From positions 547,501 through 611,500 of the forward strand of contig NZ_CP096670.1 in the NCBI RefSeq assembly GCF_023238625.1: a stretch of 64,000 nt of DNA, read 5' to 3'. The stretch's first letter is position 1; every line of letters starts with the position of its first letter. Shown here in pieces: positions 38,245 to 48,120 of the stretch. A program made the translations under genes and the position numbers. Source of the DNA: Agarivorans sp. TSD2052 (GTDB lineage: Bacteria > Pseudomonadota > Gammaproteobacteria > Enterobacterales > Celerinatantimonadaceae). The notes under the pieces are model-generated. The model was not told the origin of the DNA and made no database searches. It saw nothing but the letters and a program-made list of their open reading frames with translations.

Positions 38245-38502
38245 ATTGAAATTTGATTTTTAATTTACCAGTATACCGAGATTTACTACTAGAGCCACCA
38301 AAAACCTGAATGCTCATAGATACTAATTAAAAAACAATTTTGTTACTTTTGCTTTACATCGGCTGATTTACCTAAAAATGTCGATAAATTAAAACTATTT
38401 AGCCCAATAGATTTACAAGATGCTTACTCGCGCACTATGATGGTCAAAAGGATTTTATCAATCAATGTTTGTTGATCGACACTCAGCGTAATGGATAGTG
38501 CT

Positions 38503-39144
38503 ATGAAAAAAATCAATCAAGTAGTAATAAAGTTGCTCTCTTTTGTCGCGGTTAGTTTTTACCTTACCGCGTGTTCGAACTCTTTACCAAATTTGCCTAG
38601 TGCATCGGTCAACCCTTCGTTGACCAAAAACCCTGCGGAATACAAGTATCTTATCGGTGCTGGAGATGTGCTTAATATATTTGTTTGGCGCAACCCTGAA
38701 ATATCGGGAACCTTCATCGTTCGTCCCGACGGTATGGTATCAACGTCCTTGGTTGAAGACTTAGAAGTGTCTGGTAAAACTCCAACAGAGTTGGCCCGTC
38801 TTATTGAGTCAGAGCTGGCAGAATTTATTCGTGATCCTATCGTAACTGTTACTGTTGATGGCTTTATAGGGCCGTTTAGTGAGCAAGTCCGGGTCATCGG
38901 AGAAGCCTTTGAGCCCCAAGCCATAAACTACCGCGAAGACATGACCTTATTAGATGTGATGATTCAGGTAGGCGGCTTAACAGAGTACGCTGACGGCGAC
39001 AATGCTCGCTTGGTTCGAGTGGTTAGTGGTGAGCAACGTTCGTATAATGTAATGGTCGGTAAGCTAATACAAGATGGTGAGATTGAAGCCAATGTAGATA
39101 TCCTTCCTGGTGATATTATTATTATCCCAGAAGCTTGGTTTTAG
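38503..39144 (+). CDS. Polysaccharide export outer-membrane lipoprotein (Wza-like)
   Basis: A 213-residue lipoprotein. The signal ends in FYLTAC, a lipobox. The polysaccharide export domain has YKYLIGAGDVLNIFVWRNPEISGTF and VRPDGMVSTSLVEDLEVSG. A SLBB-like part follows (VIGEAFEPQAINYREDMTLLDVMIQVGGL) and the end is PGDIIIIPEAWF. It should form the outer-membrane exit channel with the downstream chain-length protein. A longer frame begins at 38491; the ATG at 38503 has a GGAT site and gives a normal signal peptide. It leads the plus-strand export operon. Confidence 0.93.
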   Translation: MKKINQVVIKLLSFVAVSFYLTACSNSLPNLPSASVNPSLTKNPAEYKYLIGAGDVLNIFVWRNPEISGTFIVRPDGMVSTSLVEDLEVSGKTPTELARLIESELAEFIRDPIVTVTVDGFIGPFSEQVRVIGEAFEPQAINYREDMTLLDVMIQVGGLTEYADGDNARLVRVVSGEQRSYNVMVGKLIQDGEIEANVDILPGDIIIIPEAWF

Positions 39145-39161
39145 TCGGAGTAGTCGTTTAA

Positions 39162-40724
39162 ATGCAAGATTTAATTGAGGACTTTTTGCAATACCTGCGT
39201 GGGGTATGGCTAAAGCGCCGCTATATTTTGATCGCACTTTGGATCATCTGTCCTATTGGTTGGATAGCGGTTACTTTACTGCCTAATCAATATACCGCTG
39301 AAGCTCGAGTTTATGCCGACACTCGCTCGTTATTGCAACCTCTGCTGAAAGGTTTAGCTATTCAAACCGATCCGTCGCAGGAATTGGCCATGATGGTTAA
39401 AACTTTGCTTAGCCGCAGCAACCTAGAAAAAATTGCTCGAGCCAGCGATGCTGATGTTCGTGTTAACAATCGGGCTGAATATGACGTGTTGTTGGACAAT
39501 TTGAAAGACAATATTGAGATAAACAAAACACGTCGTGAAAACCTATACACCATTACTTTTGAAGCTGATTCTCCGCAATACGTTAGAGATGTGGTCCAGG
39601 CCGCTCTGGATGTTTTTGTTGAAAATACTTTAGGAGAGAAACGCCAAGATACAGATACGGCTAATTCTTTTATTAATCAGCAGATTGAAGAGTATGAAAC
39701 GCGCTTAATTGAAGCTGAAAAAAGGCTGGCCTCGTTCAAGCAAGAATATACCGCCTTTTTACCGGGCAAAGAGTCTACTTATTACAGTAATTTGGAAGGT
39801 GTAAAGAAGCAGCTTGAAGAGACTCGTCTGCAGTTGAGCGAAGCCGAAACCAAGCTAGTCTCTGCGCGTTCGCAACTAGCTAGCGAAGAAATATTGGCTT
39901 CACAACAAACGGCGAAAGTTCGTACAGAATTTGATGACCGTATTGTCGCTATGAAAACGCGTTTAGATGATTTGTTATTGCGTTACACCGAGCGCCACCC
40001 TGATGTGATTGAAGTTAAACGCCAAATTGCATCACTCCAAAAACAAAAAGACAATGCGTTAATTACGGCTAAAAGCCCGGCAGCCCTCGCTTCTGAGTCA
40101 GTGATTTATCAAGACTTAAAGATTACCGTCAGCCAGCTCGAAAACGAAGTGGCTTCGTTGAAAGTTCGCGAATCACGGCATGACGCTAAAGTAAATGATC
40201 TAGAAGAACAGTTACGCCAAGTGCCAGATGTAGAGGCCAAACTAACTGGCTTAAATCGTAATTACGAAATCACCAAGTCTAAGTATGAAGATTTGCTATC
40301 GCGTAGAGAAAGCGCCTTAATTTCTCAAAGTGCCGGTAAAACTACCGATGATATTAAATTTAGAGTCATTGATGCTCCGCGTGTACCTTTAGAGCCTTCA
40401 GGCCCCAAAAGACCATTGTTGATTGCCGCAGTGTTAATCTTTGCTCTAGCTGTTGGTGGTGGTTTGTCATTAGCTTTTAGTCAGATAAATCCTGCGGTAT
40501 CGAGTGTGCAGCAGCTTTATCAGCAAACTGGCTTCCCTGTATTGGGCGTAGTGTCAGCCACTGAAAGCTCAGGGCTAATCGGCATTGAGAAGAGAAAAAT
40601 GCGATTGTTTGTCTTATCAAATACCATTTTATTATGCGGTTTTGTCGGATTTATGGTGATTAATGCACTGCCCGGCTTACACAATAAAATTATAACCGGA
40701 TTAGCTGGGGTAGGCTTGCTATGA
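39162..40724 (+). CDS. XrtA-system polysaccharide chain-length determinant (Wzz/GNVR family)
   Basis: A 520-residue polysaccharide co-polymerase. The first membrane segment lies at about residues 20-40 (YILIALWIICPIGWIAV). The Wzz domain has YTAEARVYADTRSLLQPLLKGLAI. A long coiled coil (about 170-360) has EAEKRLASFKQEY, and the Pro-rich DAPRVPLEPSGPKRP leads into the second segment. There is no kinase domain; the kinase is the next gene, whose ATG overlaps this stop by 4 nt. The two together correspond to a split Wzc. Confidence 0.93.
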   Translation: MQDLIEDFLQYLRGVWLKRRYILIALWIICPIGWIAVTLLPNQYTAEARVYADTRSLLQPLLKGLAIQTDPSQELAMMVKTLLSRSNLEKIARASDADVRVNNRAEYDVLLDNLKDNIEINKTRRENLYTITFEADSPQYVRDVVQAALDVFVENTLGEKRQDTDTANSFINQQIEEYETRLIEAEKRLASFKQEYTAFLPGKESTYYSNLEGVKKQLEETRLQLSEAETKLVSARSQLASEEILASQQTAKVRTEFDDRIVAMKTRLDDLLLRYTERHPDVIEVKRQIASLQKQKDNALITAKSPAALASESVIYQDLKITVSQLENEVASLKVRESRHDAKVNDLEEQLRQVPDVEAKLTGLNRNYEITKSKYEDLLSRRESALISQSAGKTTDDIKFRVIDAPRVPLEPSGPKRPLLIAAVLIFALAVGGGLSLAFSQINPAVSSVQQLYQQTGFPVLGVVSATESSGLIGIEKRKMRLFVLSNTILLCGFVGFMVINALPGLHNKIITGLAGVGLL

Positions 40725-41608
40725 GTACGATAGAAAAAGCGATGGGCAAGCTAGCAAAGCAAGCTCAAGCCAACCAAGAGTCAAGTGAAAACCGTATTGA
40801 GCAGCCATCCGCGCCATTAGATGCTACTCAAAGCGAAGCCAGAAATGATAAACCGGTTTTACAAATTGATTCAGCAGTATTGAAGCGTTTAGGTATGCTT
40901 TCTGACATTCGAACTAGAGAGACAAGAATGTTAAGTGATGAGTACCGAGGCATTAAACGTAAACTGTTAAAAAATGCTTTTGAGACAGGCTTAATTCCTC
41001 AAAACAAAAGTAATCTAATAATGGTGACCAGTGCTAACCCTGGGGAGGGGAAAACGTTCACCTCAATCAACTTGGCGTTAAGCCTAGCTTTAGAGAAAGA
41101 CAAGACGGTTTTGTTGATAGACTCCGATGTGCTGAAGCCCACTGTCAGTAAAACTTTAGGCATTGGCCAGCATATGGGCTTAATGGAATACCTATTAGGT
41201 CAAACCGACGATATCGCGGATGTGATCTATCACACCAACATCCCCAATCTAAGGATTATGCCAGCTGGTATGCCTCATCATTTAAGTAATGAGTTGTTGG
41301 CCAGTGATAAAATGCGTTCGCTTACTGAAGAATTGAATAGTCGTTATTCTGACCGGGTTGTGTTATTTGATAGCCCGCCAGTTTTAGGGGTTAATGAAAC
41401 GGTGGTGTTGTCCAATTTCATTGGCCAAGCAGTGGTTGTCGTTGAGCAAGACAGTACCAAAATGGCAGCGATTAAATCAGCTGTATCGCAATTTAGTGAA
41501 GATCTAGCGATCGGTTACGTATTAAATAAAGCAGTGCACGGTAAAACAGGGACTTACGGTTATGGCTACGGATATGGCTATGGATATGAGGAAGAACGCA
41601 GCGCCTAG
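40721..41608 (+). CDS. XrtA-associated bacterial tyrosine autokinase
   Basis: A 295-residue cytoplasmic BY-kinase. Walker A is SANPGEGKTFTSINLALSLA (near residue 102), Walker A' is VLLIDSDVLKPT and Walker B is VVLFDSPPVLG. The C-terminal tail has six tyrosines alternating with glycine before EEERSA, which serves as the autophosphorylation cluster of this family. The repeat-coded tail overlaps the start of the next gene. Phosphorylation cycling with the chain-length protein should control polymer length. Confidence 0.93.
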   Translation: MSTIEKAMGKLAKQAQANQESSENRIEQPSAPLDATQSEARNDKPVLQIDSAVLKRLGMLSDIRTRETRMLSDEYRGIKRKLLKNAFETGLIPQNKSNLIMVTSANPGEGKTFTSINLALSLALEKDKTVLLIDSDVLKPTVSKTLGIGQHMGLMEYLLGQTDDIADVIYHTNIPNLRIMPAGMPHHLSNELLASDKMRSLTEELNSRYSDRVVLFDSPPVLGVNETVVLSNFIGQAVVVVEQDSTKMAAIKSAVSQFSEDLAIGYVLNKAVHGKTGTYGYGYGYGYGYEEERSA

Positions 41609-43049
41609 TGTTGTTCTTGCGCTTGCTATCGCTATGGGCTTGTCTGCATCGGTGTATGCAGCTGATGTGCAATTCCGCCCTGAAATAGGTGCAGAGTTGG
41701 TTTATACCGACAACGCAGGCTTAACTGAAGAATCACCAGAGTCGGGTGAAATTGGCATATTGTCCGCAGGGGTTGTTTCCGAAATTACCGGTAAAGACGG
41801 TCAAGTTTCGTTAGATTACCGAGCGAGGCAAACTTACCATTCTTACGATGCCAACAAAAATAAACTCTATCATGAACTCGACTTTACCGCCGATAAAAAA
41901 CTTGGCGGTAGTGGCTTTAGTATAGACGCTGTAGCAGCAGTAGATATATTACCTGCTGAATTTAGTAGCAACGCCATTACCGATGTAATTTCAGGCGATT
42001 TGATTCAAGGTAGCGAGATAGGTGTTGGTTTAAATTATCAGTCAAATCGCCGAAAGTGGATCGATTTAAATGCTCGAGCAGCTGCTAGCTTGTATCGTTA
42101 TGAAGACGACCGAGGTAATAATAATGATTTCGATGGGTCCCTCGTTTTTAAAAATGGTCAGAAAGTTAATACCGTATTTTGGTTAGTTGACTCCGATTAT
42201 ATCAGGCGCGAAGCGCGCGGAAATTCTCAAGAAACAGAGAATATTAAATACAAAGGCGAGTTTGGTTTACAACAACGCTCTGGTTTCAGTCCGTTTATTC
42301 GTTATTACGCTGAAAGCTACTTGCAAGGGGTCAGCTCTTCTTCAAAAGTCGGCGAGTCAGAAAGCTGGGGCCCGGCTATTCGTTACTTTCGCTCTCGCTT
42401 GAGTTACCTAGAGTTGAGTTATAATTTCTCGTTAGATAAAGACAAAAATGACGACTACTTAGGCGCTGCAGTAAACCTTGAGCCCAATCGTCGCACTAAA
42501 TTGTTCTTTGAGTACAGCAAGCGATTTTATGGTGACGCTTACGAGTTTACATTTACTCATCAAAAACGCCGCATTAATACCGATATAAGTTATATTGAAG
42601 AGCCTACCAGCTTTGACCGTCGATTTTTTGTAGAGGGCGACACTGTTGAAGAACAAAAGCTGGATAAAACACTTCGCTGGACAACCGCGCTAGATTTACG
42701 TCGCTCAGGTATCGATTTCGAACTTCGTCATCAGACTAGAGCGAGCTTAAGAGATGAAACTGATTTTGTAAAAGATATCACTTACGGTGGTGGCATTGGT
42801 ATCGACCACAAGCTCAGTCGCAAGTTGGTTATAGCTTTTGCTTTTGATTATGATCATTATACATTCGACCGTCTTACTGGCACCGATCAAGTCGATAAAT
42901 ATAGCCGTTATGACTTATCTTTAGAACAAGATCTTATCGAAGGTTTTTTCTTAACCTATCGTTATCAATTTACCCATCGTAGCTCGAATTTCGTTGATCG
43001 AAGCTATGACGAAAACCGAGTTTCTATCAACGCGACTAAGCAGTTTTAA
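41586..43049 (+). CDS. XrtA-system outer-membrane beta-barrel protein
   Basis: An exported protein of 488 residues from MRKNAAPSVVLALAIAMG, with a signal peptide ending SVYAA. The mature part is almost entirely alternating beta-strand, with many Tyr/Phe/Arg residues (VQFRPEIGAELVYTDNAGL, FFLTYRYQFTHRS), and ends in Phe as outer-membrane barrels do. It matches the PEP-CTERM-associated barrel family that sits between the kinase and the ATPase in XrtA loci. It may be the outer-membrane pore. In-frame ATGs at 41562, 41574 and 41580 lie inside the kinase gene's Tyr-Gly repeat, so the start is uncertain. Confidence 0.85.
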   Translation: MRKNAAPSVVLALAIAMGLSASVYAADVQFRPEIGAELVYTDNAGLTEESPESGEIGILSAGVVSEITGKDGQVSLDYRARQTYHSYDANKNKLYHELDFTADKKLGGSGFSIDAVAAVDILPAEFSSNAITDVISGDLIQGSEIGVGLNYQSNRRKWIDLNARAAASLYRYEDDRGNNNDFDGSLVFKNGQKVNTVFWLVDSDYIRREARGNSQETENIKYKGEFGLQQRSGFSPFIRYYAESYLQGVSSSSKVGESESWGPAIRYFRSRLSYLELSYNFSLDKDKNDDYLGAAVNLEPNRRTKLFFEYSKRFYGDAYEFTFTHQKRRINTDISYIEEPTSFDRRFFVEGDTVEEQKLDKTLRWTTALDLRRSGIDFELRHQTRASLRDETDFVKDITYGGGIGIDHKLSRKLVIAFAFDYDHYTFDRLTGTDQVDKYSRYDLSLEQDLIEGFFLTYRYQFTHRSSNFVDRSYDENRVSINATKQF

Positions 43050-43051
43050 AC

Positions 43052-44113
43052 ATGTATGAATCTTTCTTTGGGCTAAGTGACAAGCCATTTAAACTTAGCC
43101 CCGATCCAAAATTTTTCTTTGCTAGCCCCCATCATGATAGAGCCGTTTCTTATCTGCGTTATGGTCTCTCTCAGGGCGAGGGCTTTATTGTGATTACTGG
43201 CCCAATTGGTACAGGTAAAACCACTATTGCACGTAGTTTGCTTGCTTCTATCGATGAGTCGATTGTCGCGGCCCAAATTGCAACCACACGATTAAGTCCC
43301 GATGAGTTAGTTCGATTAGTAGCGGCTCAATTTAATATCGATGTAGAGGGTTTAAATAAGGCTGAAATTTTAAAGCGTTTTGAGCAATATTTATTAACTC
43401 TGCATAAGCAAGGGAAACGCGCCTTGTTGGTGGTTGATGAGGCCCAGAACTTACCGGCAGAAACGGTGGAAGAATTGCGAATGTTGTCGAATTTTCAACT
43501 AGACGACAAGCCTCTCTTCCAAAGTTTTTTGTTAGGGCAGGAAGAGTTAAAGCCGATTATTGAACTGCCTGAGATGGAGCAGTTTAGGCAGCGAATAATT
43601 GCTTCATGCCACCTACAACCTTTTGATGCGGAGCAAACCCAAGGGTACATTTTACACCGATTAAACAAAGTTGGCTGGCAGCAAAACCCGAAGTTAGACG
43701 AAGATATTTTCCAGCAAATCGCCGACTTTACCAAGGGTGTCCCGCGTAAAATCAATATTTTTGCTGACCGTTTGTTTTTATACGCTTTTCTTGAAGACCT
43801 ACATCGCATTGAGAAAAAGGATGTCGCTGCTGTTATTGAAGAAATGGGAGGGGAACTTTCAGGGTCGTTACAAGCTACCCCAGTTCAACAGCATGGTGGT
43901 GACATAGAGGCGCTTCTTGGTCGTAGCTATGACGAGAGCCCTTCAGAGCATCACTCCATTAACTTAAGCGATGACAAAATAAAGGCCAATTTACTCGATG
44001 TGTCTAGTTACCTAGAGGAAGTGGTGTTGAGAAAAATCAAGATTATTCGTTATCTAGATAAAATGATTGAAAAGAAGCGTAAAGACATTGTCGAGTTAGG
44101 CGAAAATAGTTAG
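43052..44113 (+). CDS. XrtA-associated ExeA-like AAA ATPase
   Basis: A 353-residue ATPase that begins MYESFFGLSDKPFKLSPDPKF, the fixed opening of the ExeA/PEP-CTERM ATPase group. Walker A is GPIGTGKTT at about residue 50, Walker B is ALLVVDEAQ and the sensor region is FRQRIIASCHL. The last 80 residues are a charged, partly coiled tail (EEVVLRKIKIIRYLDKMIEKKRKD). Its exact task in the secretion machine is not known. It begins 2 nt after the barrel gene. Confidence 0.92.
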   Translation: MYESFFGLSDKPFKLSPDPKFFFASPHHDRAVSYLRYGLSQGEGFIVITGPIGTGKTTIARSLLASIDESIVAAQIATTRLSPDELVRLVAAQFNIDVEGLNKAEILKRFEQYLLTLHKQGKRALLVVDEAQNLPAETVEELRMLSNFQLDDKPLFQSFLLGQEELKPIIELPEMEQFRQRIIASCHLQPFDAEQTQGYILHRLNKVGWQQNPKLDEDIFQQIADFTKGVPRKINIFADRLFLYAFLEDLHRIEKKDVAAVIEEMGGELSGSLQATPVQQHGGDIEALLGRSYDESPSEHHSINLSDDKIKANLLDVSSYLEEVVLRKIKIIRYLDKMIEKKRKDIVELGENS

Positions 44114-44158
44114 TTATCGAGCTAAGAAGCTATACGCTCTGCATATGGATGATCTAGA

Positions 44159-46198
44159 TTGAGTATTATTGTTGGTTTATTGGGATACAGTTTAGCTGCA
44201 CTTTGTTATTTGGTGTTTAGTTTACTTTTACTGACAACTAAGCAAAGTGGTTTTCAACGTTTAGCCTTGAGTTTAGCGGTATTTTTTACTGTGCTCTGGG
44301 CTGGGCTAGCCGCCGCTCAGATGCGGTTTTCGTTACCCCTCGGTTACCTCTATTTTTTTGAGACTTTACGCAATGGATTGTGGTTCTTACTGCTTTATTC
44401 CACCATTGCTCCTCGATTTTCTCTTGGCAATGTTTTTACTGGATCAGCGCACCGCAAAGGGATCCTAATTGCCCTGATTTTTGTCGCGCTTTGTCAGTTG
44501 TTAAGCGCTAGCTTTAAACTGGGGTTAAACCAATTGTGGTTAATCACACAGTTGTCACAAGCGGTTATTGGCTTGTGGTTAATTGAGCAGTTATATCGAC
44601 GGATTGACGTTAGCGCTAGGGCCACTATAAAACCCATGTGTTTGGGTCTAGGGGGAATGTTTGCCTTTGACTTTGCGCTCTATGCGAACGCGCTGATAAC
44701 CTCTGGTATCTCTTTTGATTTTTGGAGCTTACGGGGTCCTGTCGCTATTTTGGCCGCGCCATTAGTATTGTTAAGCGCTAGACGTGTGAAGCGTTGGTCG
44801 ACCAAAATTTACATTTCACGGGATGTAATTTATCACAGCACTTTGTTGGTGGTTGCTGGAGGCTATTTATTGGTAATGGCCCTAGTGGGTTACTATATTC
44901 GTTATGCAGGTGGTGATTGGGGCAACATTGCACAGAATGGTTTTTTTGCCTTAAGTGTTTTGATATTGGTGAGTTTGTTTCTGTCGGAACGTTTACGAAA
45001 GAAATTGAAAGTCCAAATCACTAAACACTTTTTTGCCAATAAGTATGAGTACCGAGAAGAATGGATGAAGTTTGCAGCGGTTCTCGAAGAAGATGGTATT
45101 TCACCATATGCTATTGCCTTAAAGGCGATCAACCAGCCATTTGACTGTCGTTATGCCAGCTTAGCGATTGTTGAAAATGGCCGCTTTACCGTTAAGGCTA
45201 GTTATAACCTACGCGATGATGACCCGCAGGCCATTTTGTGTTTGGAGTGCCTGGCTGCTCACGCCATTGAGCACCAATGGATCGTGGATATTGAAGAGCT
45301 GAAAAAGGATTTATCGGTCGTTCCTTTTAAAGTGTCACTCGACGATTTATCCAGAATAGAGAAATTTAGTTATGTTATTCCTGCTAGCACCAGTGCCGGT
45401 TTTAAAGGGGTTATTTTGCTGTCCGCACCGACGGCTATCCATAGTGTAAACTGGGAAGACAGGGATTTGATGCGGGCAATTAGTCGCCAATTAGCGGTTT
45501 TTTTGAACTTACACCGTTCAAACTTGGCCTTAGCAGAGAGCCAGCAATTCGATACGTTTAATCGAATGTCAGCTTATCTGGTACACGACTTAAAGAATGT
45601 ACTGGCACAACTGCAGTTAATGTCAAAAAATGCAGTTAAACACAAACATAATCCAGAGTTTATTGACGATGCGTTTGAAACCGTTGACTCTGCGGCCGCT
45701 CGATTAACCAAAGTGGTGGCGCATTTAAGCAAGAAACAACGTATTGATACAGTTGTTGCGCCGTTCGGCCTAAAAAGCGCGCTGCAACAGGTGGTGGTGT
45801 CGCGATCCTTGAATGTACCTATACCTAAGCTAATATATTCTGCGGAGCCAGATTTCGAGTTAGTGGGCGACCAAGAAAGATTTGTGAACGTGTTGTCGCA
45901 TTTAGTGCAAAATGCCCAAGATGCCAGCGACAATGAGGGAGAGATTATTGTTCGCGCCTATTGCCAATCACAAGAGTGCATCGTGGAGGTTGAAGATCAT
46001 GGTGAAGGCATGAGTGTCGAGTTTATCGATACGCGATTGTTTAAGCCGTTTGATACTACCAAAGGGAATGCAGGGATGGGTGTTGGAGCATACGATGCCA
46101 AGCGCTTCGTAGAAGAACTCGGCGGGCACATTCAAGTAACAAGTAGTTTGGGTGAAGGCAGCTTATTCAAGCTTTACCTACCTATTCATAAGATTTAG
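44159..46198 (+). CDS. prsK: XrtA/PEP-CTERM system sensor histidine kinase PrsK
   Basis: A 679-residue membrane kinase. About eight helices fill the first 280 residues, followed by a GAF-like region (330-460). The HisKA-type helix has the phospho-acceptor in YLVHDLKNVLAQLQL. The ATPase domain has HLVQNAQDASDNEGE, VEDHGEGMSVEF and GNAGMGVGAYDAKRF. It is thought to sense an envelope signal and to phosphorylate PrsR, encoded next. The start is a TTG (44159) after a GGAT-containing stretch; no ATG is available in frame near it. Confidence 0.92.
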   Translation: MSIIVGLLGYSLAALCYLVFSLLLLTTKQSGFQRLALSLAVFFTVLWAGLAAAQMRFSLPLGYLYFFETLRNGLWFLLLYSTIAPRFSLGNVFTGSAHRKGILIALIFVALCQLLSASFKLGLNQLWLITQLSQAVIGLWLIEQLYRRIDVSARATIKPMCLGLGGMFAFDFALYANALITSGISFDFWSLRGPVAILAAPLVLLSARRVKRWSTKIYISRDVIYHSTLLVVAGGYLLVMALVGYYIRYAGGDWGNIAQNGFFALSVLILVSLFLSERLRKKLKVQITKHFFANKYEYREEWMKFAAVLEEDGISPYAIALKAINQPFDCRYASLAIVENGRFTVKASYNLRDDDPQAILCLECLAAHAIEHQWIVDIEELKKDLSVVPFKVSLDDLSRIEKFSYVIPASTSAGFKGVILLSAPTAIHSVNWEDRDLMRAISRQLAVFLNLHRSNLALAESQQFDTFNRMSAYLVHDLKNVLAQLQLMSKNAVKHKHNPEFIDDAFETVDSAAARLTKVVAHLSKKQRIDTVVAPFGLKSALQQVVVSRSLNVPIPKLIYSAEPDFELVGDQERFVNVLSHLVQNAQDASDNEGEIIVRAYCQSQECIVEVEDHGEGMSVEFIDTRLFKPFDTTKGNAGMGVGAYDAKRFVEELGGHIQVTSSLGEGSLFKLYLPIHKI

Positions 46199-46217
46199 CT
46201 AAATGGATGATATAACG

Positions 46218-47564
46218 ATGGAAACCTTACTGGTTGTTGAAGACGATCCGGGTATTCAAAAACAGTTGAAATGGAGTTTTAGCGACTATCAGGTAGTGGT
46301 AGCGGGTGATCGTAATCAGGCGATTACTGCGCTAAGGCGTTATGAACCCAAAGTCGTTACCCTTGATTTAGGTTTGCCCCCCGATGAAGCAAATGCTAGC
46401 GAAGGTTTGGCGACCTTAAAAGAAATGCTAGACCTCAACCCCAAGTTGAAAGTGATTGTTATAACCGGCAATGAAGACAAAGAGAATGCACTGATGGCGA
46501 TTGCTATGGGGGCGCATGATTTTTATCAAAAGCCGATCGATGATGATACCTTGTCGGTGATTATTGCTCGCGCTTTCTGGGTCGCCAATATCGAGTTAGA
46601 AAATGATGCCCTAAAGGGGGCGTCATTAGATAATAACGGCTTTTTGGGGAACTCTCCGCAGGTACAAAAAGTGTGCCGTATGGTTGAGCGTATAGCCCCG
46701 ACAGAAGTGACAACGTTATTACTTGGGGAAAGTGGAACCGGTAAAGAGGTTCTCGCTAGGGCCATTCACCAGCAAAGTCCACGTAAAGATAATCCCTTCA
46801 TTGCCATTAACTGTGCCTCGATACCTGAAAACTTGCTTGAAAGTGAGTTGTTTGGCTTTGAAAAAGGGGCATTTACCGGCGCGCATAAAACAACTGAAGG
46901 TAAGATAGAGTGTGCCAACGGCGGCACTCTATTTCTTGATGAAATAGGCGATATGCCTTATTCGCTGCAAGCTAAAATATTGCGTTTTTTACAAGAAAAA
47001 ATTGTTGAGCGAGTAGGCGGTAGAAAAGAGATCCCTGTTGATGTGAAAATTGTTTGCGCTACTCACCAAAATTTACAAGATATGGTGCAACAGAAAGAAT
47101 TCCGAGAAGACTTATTTTATCGCATTAGCGAGATAACGATAAATATCCCTCCTTTGCGAGACCGCGGTGAAGACGTTATTTTGTTGGCTAGAGCGTTCTT
47201 ACAAAGCTACAACAAGCAAATGCAAAGAAATATAAATGGCTTCAGTGATGACGCTATTACCGCTCTCACTAGTCACCGCTGGCCAGGCAATATTAGAGAA
47301 TTGCAAAACAAGGTGAAATCAGCAGTGATTATGGCTGATAGTAAACAGATATCTGCTGAAGACCTCTCCTTACCGTTGGGGGACGAAGAACAAATAAAAC
47401 TGGCCTTGAACTTACGGCATGTGCGTGAGGCCGCAGAAAAACAAGCCATTAATAAAGCAATGGCTTTAAGTAATGGTAATGTGTCTAATACCGCGGGTTT
47501 ATTGGGAGTGACTAGACCAACTCTGTATTCATTGTTAGAGAAATATGGATTGAAAACCGATTAA
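46218..47564 (+). CDS. prsR: PEP-CTERM system sigma-54-dependent response regulator PrsR
   Basis: A 448-residue NtrC-family activator. The receiver domain opens LLVVEDDPGIQKQLKWS, with the phospho-acceptor Asp in VVTLDLGLPPDE. The AAA domain has GESGTGKEVLARAI (Walker A), the sigma-54 contact GAFTGA and GGTLFLDEIGDM (Walker B). A Fis-type helix-turn-helix ends the protein (NVSNTAGLLGVTRPTLYSLLEKYG). It should activate sigma-54 promoters such as the one at 10600. The ATG at 46218 matches the family start better than the one at 46203. Confidence 0.94.
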   Translation: METLLVVEDDPGIQKQLKWSFSDYQVVVAGDRNQAITALRRYEPKVVTLDLGLPPDEANASEGLATLKEMLDLNPKLKVIVITGNEDKENALMAIAMGAHDFYQKPIDDDTLSVIIARAFWVANIELENDALKGASLDNNGFLGNSPQVQKVCRMVERIAPTEVTTLLLGESGTGKEVLARAIHQQSPRKDNPFIAINCASIPENLLESELFGFEKGAFTGAHKTTEGKIECANGGTLFLDEIGDMPYSLQAKILRFLQEKIVERVGGRKEIPVDVKIVCATHQNLQDMVQQKEFREDLFYRISEITINIPPLRDRGEDVILLARAFLQSYNKQMQRNINGFSDDAITALTSHRWPGNIRELQNKVKSAVIMADSKQISAEDLSLPLGDEEQIKLALNLRHVREAAEKQAINKAMALSNGNVSNTAGLLGVTRPTLYSLLEKYGLKTD

Positions 47565-47640
47565 ACCGCAGTTCTCAGCGTTATAACATTAGATCTATTG
47601 GGCTGCTATAGGTAGCCCCACAAATCCAATTAGGCGAATT

Positions 47641-48087
47641 ATGGATAACTCTCAAACTGAAATGAATATTTTGGTTACCCCGGAAATGGCAAATTTTTCG
47701 GGGAAAATGCACGGCGGCGCCATGCTTAAGAAGCTCGATGAAGTGGCCTACACGACAGCGATACAATACTGTGGTAATTATGCGGTGACTTTATCCGTCG
47801 ATCAGGTGCTGTTTAAAAACCCAGTCGAAATTGGAGAGTTTGTTACATTTTTGGCATCGGTTAACTATACCGGTCGCACTTCAATGGAAATCGGTATTAA
47901 GGTGATCGCTAAAAACCTTAAAGAACAAACCGTGCGTCATACTCACTCTTGCTTTTTCACCATGGTTGCTGTTGACGAACAAGGAAACTCTGCAAAGGTT
48001 CCTCCGCTTAAACCCGCGACTGAAGTAGCAAAACGTCGTTTTGACGATGCCTTACGACGTCGCCAAAGAAGAATGGAAAAGTTATAA
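47641..48087 (+). CDS. Acyl-CoA thioesterase (YciA-like hotdog fold)
   Basis: A 148-residue single hotdog domain. The active-site helix region has FSGKMHGGAMLKKLDEVAYTTA, followed by VTLSVDQVLFKNPVEIGEFVTFLASVNYTGRTSMEIGI, the usual order of YciA/BACH thioesterases, which hydrolyse acyl-CoA. The C-terminal end is very basic (RRFDDALRRRQRRMEKL). AGGCG lies before the ATG. It is the last plus-strand gene before the TRAP locus, with its own promoter or read-through from prsR. Confidence 0.9.
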   Translation: MDNSQTEMNILVTPEMANFSGKMHGGAMLKKLDEVAYTTAIQYCGNYAVTLSVDQVLFKNPVEIGEFVTFLASVNYTGRTSMEIGIKVIAKNLKEQTVRHTHSCFFTMVAVDEQGNSAKVPPLKPATEVAKRRFDDALRRRQRRMEKL

Positions 48088-48114
48088 AATAAGGCCTGCT
48101 CTGCAGGCCTTATT
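48088..48114. terminator. Bidirectional terminator between thioesterase and dctM
   Basis: AATAAGGCCTGC at 48088-48099 and GCAGGCCTTATT at 48103-48114 are a perfect 12-bp inverted repeat with a 3-nt loop. It lies between convergent genes, and each strand ends in a short T-rich stretch. Confidence 0.8.
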
Positions 48115-48120
48115 AGCTTA

